Source of the DNA: JANQEU01 sp965242805
GTDB lineage: Bacteria > Bacteroidota > Bacteroidia > Cytophagales > Cyclobacteriaceae
Length of the DNA: 64,000 nucleotides
Assembly: GCA_965242805.1 (NCBI GenBank)
Contig: CBDETD010000002.1
Coordinates: forward strand, 496,001-560,000
Direction of reading: 5' to 3'
The notes under the pieces: generated by a model
Seen by the model: the letters and a program-made list of their open reading frames with translations, nothing else
Database searches by the model: none
What the model was told of the DNA's origin: nothing
Shown: positions 60,096-64,000 of the stretch, one piece after another
Numbering within the stretch: position 1 is the stretch's first letter
Layout of the letters: each line of letters begins with the position of its first letter
Position numbers and translations under genes: made by a program

Positions 60096-60830
60096 ATGAA
60101 ATACTACCTAGTGCCCCTTGTTTTTATTTTTCAATCTGTAATTCTAAATGCCCAGAGCTCGCTGGATTTGGGTAACCGCATATTTGGCGGAAGCATATCT
60201 GTTAAATTGAATGAAGCCTCTCAAGAACCTCCGGTATTCACTGTACCAACTGCAGGGGAAGCTGACCGTAAATATTCTAATTTCTCAATCTCTCCATATT
60301 ACGGTCGGTTTATAAAGAATGAAGTGTTGCTTGGAATAAGATTCAATGTAGGTCAAACTACTACCAGGCAACAGAATTCTTACAATTCAATTGAATACAA
60401 TTTCAGCACGGAGACAATGGAATTCGGTTTTGGAACATTCATTCGAAGGTATTTTCCTTTTAGTGAGAAATTTGGAGTTTTCTTTGAGCCAGGAATGGAT
60501 TTTCGAAGATCAATTTCGACCTACGATGGTACCACAACGGATATATCTAGTACCCCGTTTTTGGTTACTCGAGATGATGAATATTCGGAAAAATCCAATT
60601 CCATAATGATGGAAGCCAACCTGGGTATATATGTTTTCATATTTCCAGAATTATCCCTTGAAACCAAACTCGGTAATTTATTTATGAGACTCTCTCAATC
60701 AAAAATCGAAGAGAGGGACTTGATAAACAATGAGGTGGAAGAAGGATCCGGAAAATCATCAATTATGGATTTGGATCTCATTAACCAAATTCAACTGGAT
60801 CAATTAATAACATTGAACTATTTTTTCTAA
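60096..60830 (+). CDS. Outer-membrane beta-barrel-like protein
   Basis: 244 aa from the ATG at 60096 (the frame opens at 60060, but the signal peptide MKYYLVPLVFIFQSVILNAQ begins here). The mature part has eight or so amphipathic strands ending in a terminal aromatic ('LNYFF'), as in OmpA/OprB-like small porins of Bacteroidota. No enzymatic motif. The NTF2-like lipoprotein gene follows 60 bp downstream. Confidence 0.7.
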   Translation: MKYYLVPLVFIFQSVILNAQSSLDLGNRIFGGSISVKLNEASQEPPVFTVPTAGEADRKYSNFSISPYYGRFIKNEVLLGIRFNVGQTTTRQQNSYNSIEYNFSTETMEFGFGTFIRRYFPFSEKFGVFFEPGMDFRRSISTYDGTTTDISSTPFLVTRDDEYSEKSNSIMMEANLGIYVFIFPELSLETKLGNLFMRLSQSKIEERDLINNEVEEGSGKSSIMDLDLINQIQLDQLITLNYFF

Positions 60831-60890
60831 TTATTTAATTCCAATAAACAGTTAATAGCTGATACACGGTCTTTTCCGTAAATTGGTGAT

Positions 60891-61337
60891 ATGGAAAAGA
60901 ACTTCAACATAATATCGATCCTTTTGCTTTTAGTGCTGGTTATAGCATGTGAGATGAATTCGAGTAATTCAATGGAAAAAGCAAGAAAAGAGATCCTACA
61001 AGCTGAAGCTGATTTTGATAAAATGGCCAATGAGGTTGGGATCAAAGAAGCATTTATCGAATTCGCGGCAGACAGTGCTGTTCTAAATCGACGGGGTGTG
61101 GTCAAAGGAAAAAAAGCTATATCAGACTTTTACGATAATAACCTCGCTCCCAACACAAGTCTTACATGGAAGCCTGAATTTGTGGATGTGTCATCAAGTG
61201 GAGACCTAGGATATACTTATGGTCCCTTTACTTATACTTCCTTTGACTCATTAGGCAACAAAAGGGAAACTAACGGGATATTTCATACCGTTTGGAAAAA
61301 GCAGAAAGACGGAAGCTGGAAATATGTATACGATTAA
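60891..61337 (+). CDS. SnoaL/NTF2-like (DUF4440) lipoprotein
   Basis: 148 aa. Lipoprotein signal ends in 'VIAC'. The mature protein has the NTF2-like cone fold pattern: 'EADFDKMANEVGIKEAFIEFAADSAVLNRRGVVKGKKAISDFY', and ends with 'HTVWKKQKDGSWKYVYD', as in DUF4440 proteins. Ligand unknown. It is convergent with the EF-hand gene by 3 bp. Confidence 0.82.
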   Translation: MEKNFNIISILLLLVLVIACEMNSSNSMEKARKEILQAEADFDKMANEVGIKEAFIEFAADSAVLNRRGVVKGKKAISDFYDNNLAPNTSLTWKPEFVDVSSSGDLGYTYGPFTYTSFDSLGNKRETNGIFHTVWKKQKDGSWKYVYD

Positions 61338-61340
61338 TTC

Positions 61341-61958
61341 CTAGGCATCTTCCCAATTACCGAAGATCCAGTTGCCTCCAGCTTCAGGATCTGAGGATAC
61401 GAAAAACTCTTTGACGGCATTTAGAAGTTCATCCTTGGAGATCACTTCATCGTGATTACGATCCAATCTTGTGAAGCTTTTAGCTGAAAACTTGATGTCT
61501 ATACCGTAAATAGTAAACATATCTGCGTACTCTTCAATGGTTAGCAGCCCATCATCATTTTGATCATACAAATCGAAGACGTACTTAACTGTCATTAAAA
61601 TATAGGTTTTGAGAAGCTCAACGTTTTTTGCGGTTATGATCTCCCTATCAAACCATGTGAGCCAATCATTGAGGATTATAGACTCCCCAGCCTTCTTTCC
61701 TATATCCTTCAGTAAGCGGAAATACAAACCTCTTGACCTATTGACAATACTACTATACTCTTCAGAGTTTGGACTTACGTTTAGATTAATGCAAATGTCC
61801 TCCCCAATCCCAACAAAATCATCTTCCTGTAACTCTCCATTCTTATTATGATCCAGAATATTGAAGTAGTGAGTAAGTTTTTTTTCCTGGGCTGGTTTTA
61901 ACATAGTTTTAAGTTGTATGGTTGTGGACTGTTCCCTTTCCAAAAGTACACTTTTCAT
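61341..61958 (-). CDS. EF-hand calcium-binding protein
   Basis: 205 aa. Three EF-hand loops: DHNKNGELQEDD near residue 35, DQNDDGLLTIEE near 130 and DRNHDEVISKDE near 164. The first two have the D-x-N-x-D/G-x pattern and can bind calcium; the third has a His and Glu substitution and may be weaker. No signal peptide, so a cytoplasmic calcium sensor-type protein, as in other bacterial calerythrin-like proteins. Function unknown. Confidence 0.88.
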   Translation of the reverse strand: MKSVLLEREQSTTIQLKTMLKPAQEKKLTHYFNILDHNKNGELQEDDFVGIGEDICINLNVSPNSEEYSSIVNRSRGLYFRLLKDIGKKAGESIILNDWLTWFDREIITAKNVELLKTYILMTVKYVFDLYDQNDDGLLTIEEYADMFTIYGIDIKFSAKSFTRLDRNHDEVISKDELLNAVKEFFVSSDPEAGGNWIFGNWEDA

Positions 61959-62117
61959 TCAATTCTTGTTTTGGCCTTCTTCACATTGGAGAATATCAGG
62001 CGGTTTCCATTCAAAAATAGTTAATGATAGAAACGATGAAATACAAGTTCTACCAGAAGGGTGTAATTTGACTTGAAAAGGAATTATCTTACTACAAACT
62101 AGTTATTACATGTCACT

Positions 62118-62630
62118 ATGGAATCCGGAAATAAAGGATTGAAAAGGGAAAAAGTGAAATTTGTGGTAGCCTGGGAAAAGCCTGAATACAGCCGTGAAGT
62201 GATAGATCTTTGGAACAGACTAAAAGCCCTTCCGCCAGGTATCAATCCTCATGAGCGAGCCAAACAAGTGGTTTATTTGGCATATGTTGACAATCTCCTC
62301 ATCGGAATAACAACTGCCCAACGCATCAATTATCAGCGTTTGCTAAATGCTCCGTTATTTTCCTTCAGAATTCTGATTCATCCAAAATTCAGAATTCCCG
62401 GATTACTGGATAAAATGAGTGTGGAGACCATCAAATTCCTTGAAAACCTCTACCAAACCCATAAAACGGATTGCATCGGTGTACTAACCTTAGTAGAAAA
62501 CAAAAGAATGCGAACTCATCGAAGGGAAGCGGTCTTTCCTTCCACCAAATTTGCATTCATAGGCCAAACCAAGGAAGGATTTGATGTTCGGATTAGATAT
62601 TTTCAGGGAGCTTCTCTTCCATCAGAGTGA
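62118..62630 (+). CDS. GNAT-like protein, copy 1 of a tandem pair
   Basis: 170 aa. 'LFSFRILIHPKFRIPGLLDKMSVETIKFLENL' resembles the acetyl-CoA-binding beta-4/alpha-3 part of a GNAT fold; the protein also has 'IDLWNRLKALPPGINPHERAKQVVYLAYVDNLLIGITTAQR'. It is about 40% identical to the next gene by eye. No known substrate. Cytoplasmic. The second copy starts inside its stop (GTGA), so they are cotranscribed and face the convergent cytochrome P450 gene. Confidence 0.7.
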   Translation: MESGNKGLKREKVKFVVAWEKPEYSREVIDLWNRLKALPPGINPHERAKQVVYLAYVDNLLIGITTAQRINYQRLLNAPLFSFRILIHPKFRIPGLLDKMSVETIKFLENLYQTHKTDCIGVLTLVENKRMRTHRREAVFPSTKFAFIGQTKEGFDVRIRYFQGASLPSE

Positions 62631-63115
62631 ACATGAAATTGAGTATATCAATTGTAAATACCTATAAATCAGATAAATATCATCAATCAGTAACAGACTT
62701 CTGGAATAGTTTACAGGTGCTTCCAGCCAACATTGATCCTAAAGAAAGAGTTCAACAATTGGTTCACGTTGCTTTGGAAAAACAAAATGTGATTGGGGTT
62801 ACCACTGCCGAAAGAACAAGAATTTCTCATCTCGGCAATCAGTATATGTATGCATTCCGCGTATTGATACACCCAGATTATCGAAAACCAGGTTTGCATG
62901 AGAAGTTGACCCTGGAAACTAGAAATTTTTTGGAGTCTCTTTATCAAAAGGGAGAAACGGATTGCATTGGCTTGATTACAGTAGTTCAAAACAAGTCCTA
63001 TCAAAAGAACAAAAGAAAATTGGTTTACCCCGCCACAAAACTGTTTCTTATTGGTCAGGCACCGGATGGCAACGAAATAAGGGCATTTTATTTCAAAGGA
63101 GCGCTTCTTAATTAA
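62627..63115 (+). CDS. GNAT-like protein, copy 2 of a tandem pair
   Basis: 162 aa from the GTG at 62627, overlapping the previous stop (an ATG at 62633 is an alternative). Layout equals copy 1: 'VTDFWNSLQVLPANIDPKERVQQLVHVAL', 'VIGVTTAERT', 'YAFRVLIHPDYRKPGLHEKLTLETRNFLESLYQ', 'ETDCIGLITVVQNK', 'PATKLFLIGQ'. The DCIG-T-V-NK and P-TK-IGQ segments are the best conserved between copies, possibly a substrate or partner site. Its stop overlaps the P450 stop by 4 bp. Confidence 0.7.
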   Translation: MNMKLSISIVNTYKSDKYHQSVTDFWNSLQVLPANIDPKERVQQLVHVALEKQNVIGVTTAERTRISHLGNQYMYAFRVLIHPDYRKPGLHEKLTLETRNFLESLYQKGETDCIGLITVVQNKSYQKNKRKLVYPATKLFLIGQAPDGNEIRAFYFKGALLN

Positions 63116-64000
63116 TTCAACCTGGCAGGAAGGGATGTCAGGGTTCTAATTGAAATATTGTTGTTTAGTCTTGGTTTATCATCTAATATCTCGAATGATG
63201 GATAATTCCTGAAGATAGCCTCTATGGCAAGCTTACCTTGAATCTTGGCAAGCCAGTCCCCAAGACAATGGTGGATCCCTGATCCAAAAGCTATATGAGG
63301 ATTGTCCCTGCGATCGACAATGAGTTGTTGCGCATCTTCAAATTTGAGATCATCTCGGTTTGCACTGGCCAGGCATAAAGTCACTGTCTCACCGGTTTTA
63401 AAGTAATGACCATTGATTTCCATGTCCTCCGAAACTATTCTACCCAGCATATGAACGGGGCCATCATATCGGAGCAATTCTTCAATTCCCAAACTAATTA
63501 TCCCGGGGTCTTCGATCAGTTTTTTGCGTTGATCAGGATTTTGATGGAGATGAAATAATCCTGTACCAATGAGTCCAACGGTAGTTTCCTGTCCTGCAAT
63601 CAAAAGAAATATGCAAATGGAGGCTATCTCATTCCGGTCAAGTATTTTCTCTTTTTGATTGAGTGAGACAATCCTTTTTATAAGGCTTCCATCACTTCCA
63701 TTTGAATCAAGCTTGTCTACATGTTCCAAAAAATACCCTACCAACTCCGAAGCCGATGATTCCATCCTAACAAGATCATCAAGTTTATTATAAAGGTCCA
63801 ACGCCTTGACCAGATCAAATCCGAGTTTTTGTAGCTTGTGGCAATCCTCAAGAGGAACTCCCAATATTGATGCTATGGTCATGCTGGGAAGAGGTCGGGC
63901 AAAGTTTAAAACAAGATCAATCTCTCCTCCTTTGAATTCATTTTTGATCAAATAGATAATGTTTTTATTGATAAGATCATGTACATCCTTATCACTCCAG
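63112..64000 (-). CDS. Cytochrome P450, N-terminus beyond window
   Basis: The open frame runs from the right edge (base 64000) to 63112; about 296 residues of a roughly 400-residue protein. Heme-thiolate monooxygenase. Visible: I-helix 'LLIAGQETT', ExxR in 'EELLRYDGP', and the heme loop 'AFGSGIHHCLGDWLA' with the axial Cys. It is of the soluble bacterial CYP type. No ferredoxin or reductase gene lies within the window. Substrate unknown. Overlaps the stop of the GNAT-like gene. Confidence 0.93.
   Translation of the reverse strand, partial: WSDKDVHDLINKNIIYLIKNEFKGGEIDLVLNFARPLPSMTIASILGVPLEDCHKLQKLGFDLVKALDLYNKLDDLVRMESSASELVGYFLEHVDKLDSNGSDGSLIKRIVSLNQKEKILDRNEIASICIFLLIAGQETTVGLIGTGLFHLHQNPDQRKKLIEDPGIISLGIEELLRYDGPVHMLGRIVSEDMEINGHYFKTGETVTLCLASANRDDLKFEDAQQLIVDRRDNPHIAFGSGIHHCLGDWLAKIQGKLAIEAIFRNYPSFEILDDKPRLNNNISIRTLTSLPARLN

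Noticed and set aside
1..64000. tRNA or rRNA genes
   Set aside because: No cloverleaf or rRNA-like segment was seen in the intergenic regions read by eye; a covariance-model scan would be needed to exclude small RNAs fully.

Overview
The window (about 40% GC) comes from a Bacteroidota chromosome, most likely a marine or free-living member of the Cytophagales. The signs are: secreted proteins with C-terminal type IX secretion (T9SS) sorting domains, a TonB-dependent receptor with an N-terminal carboxypeptidase-regulatory-like domain, an ~800-residue FtsX-type permease, a serine-palmitoyltransferase-type lipid operon, a Bacteroidota-type -33/-7 promoter, and few Shine-Dalgarno sequences. Short gene overlaps of the ATGA type are common. 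I found no tRNA, rRNA, CRISPR array, transposase or integrase.

Layout. 1-10.2 kb is a leftward block: a truncated TonB-dependent receptor, rpe, a T9SS subtilisin-like protease, a lipoprotein, mnmA, a lactonase-like beta-propeller and a secreted TPR-CHAT protease. 10.2-11.9 kb is an accessory patch: two paralogous tiny genes, a perfect 11-bp inverted repeat ending at the start codon of the second, then 2.5 copies of a ~238-bp tandem repeat. 11.9-24.7 kb holds mostly secreted or membrane proteins: a sortilin/BNR propeller, a TrpF-like barrel without its catalytic cysteine, an FtsX-type permease, a beta-helix T9SS protein, a WD40 protein, YceI and an M48-like protease.

24.7-30 kb is a DNA-repair group: a photolyase of the FeS-BCP lineage lacking three of four cluster cysteines, two SDR genes and dinB with an operator-like dyad. 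It runs into a rightward operon (30.05-35.65 kb) that is the best candidate for an undescribed pathway: a RibD-C-like reductase, a zinc-less medium-chain dehydrogenase, a 6-pyruvoyltetrahydropterin-synthase (PTPS)-like protein with its catalytic residues replaced, a GT4 glycosyltransferase, an ICMT-like membrane methyltransferase, two soluble methyltransferases and a small membrane protein. The opposite strand follows with a sulfotransferase-like gene, a CDP-alcohol phosphatidyltransferase and an LTA-synthase-like membrane sulfatase. I infer a modified, probably glycosylated and methylated pterin- or flavin-like product, possibly linked to the envelope.

42.4-49.2 kb is an eight-gene leftward operon with overlapping or near-touching genes for sphingolipid or sulfonolipid synthesis: serine-palmitoyltransferase-like enzyme, GNAT-type ceramide-synthase candidate, FabL-type enoyl reductase, FabZ-like dehydratase, FabF-like synthase, dedicated ACP, phosphopantetheinyl transferase and an epimerase-type reductase. 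It therefore seems to build its own acyl chain, join it to an amino acid, N-acylate it and reduce it. A recognisable promoter and a triple half-site lie upstream, followed by an HTH regulator gene. 50.7-64 kb contains a tandem pair of secreted CsgG/TolB-like proteins, an S9 peptidase, a GMC oxidoreductase with its Tat-exported small subunit, an HD-domain protein, assorted small proteins, a tandem GNAT-like pair and a truncated cytochrome P450.
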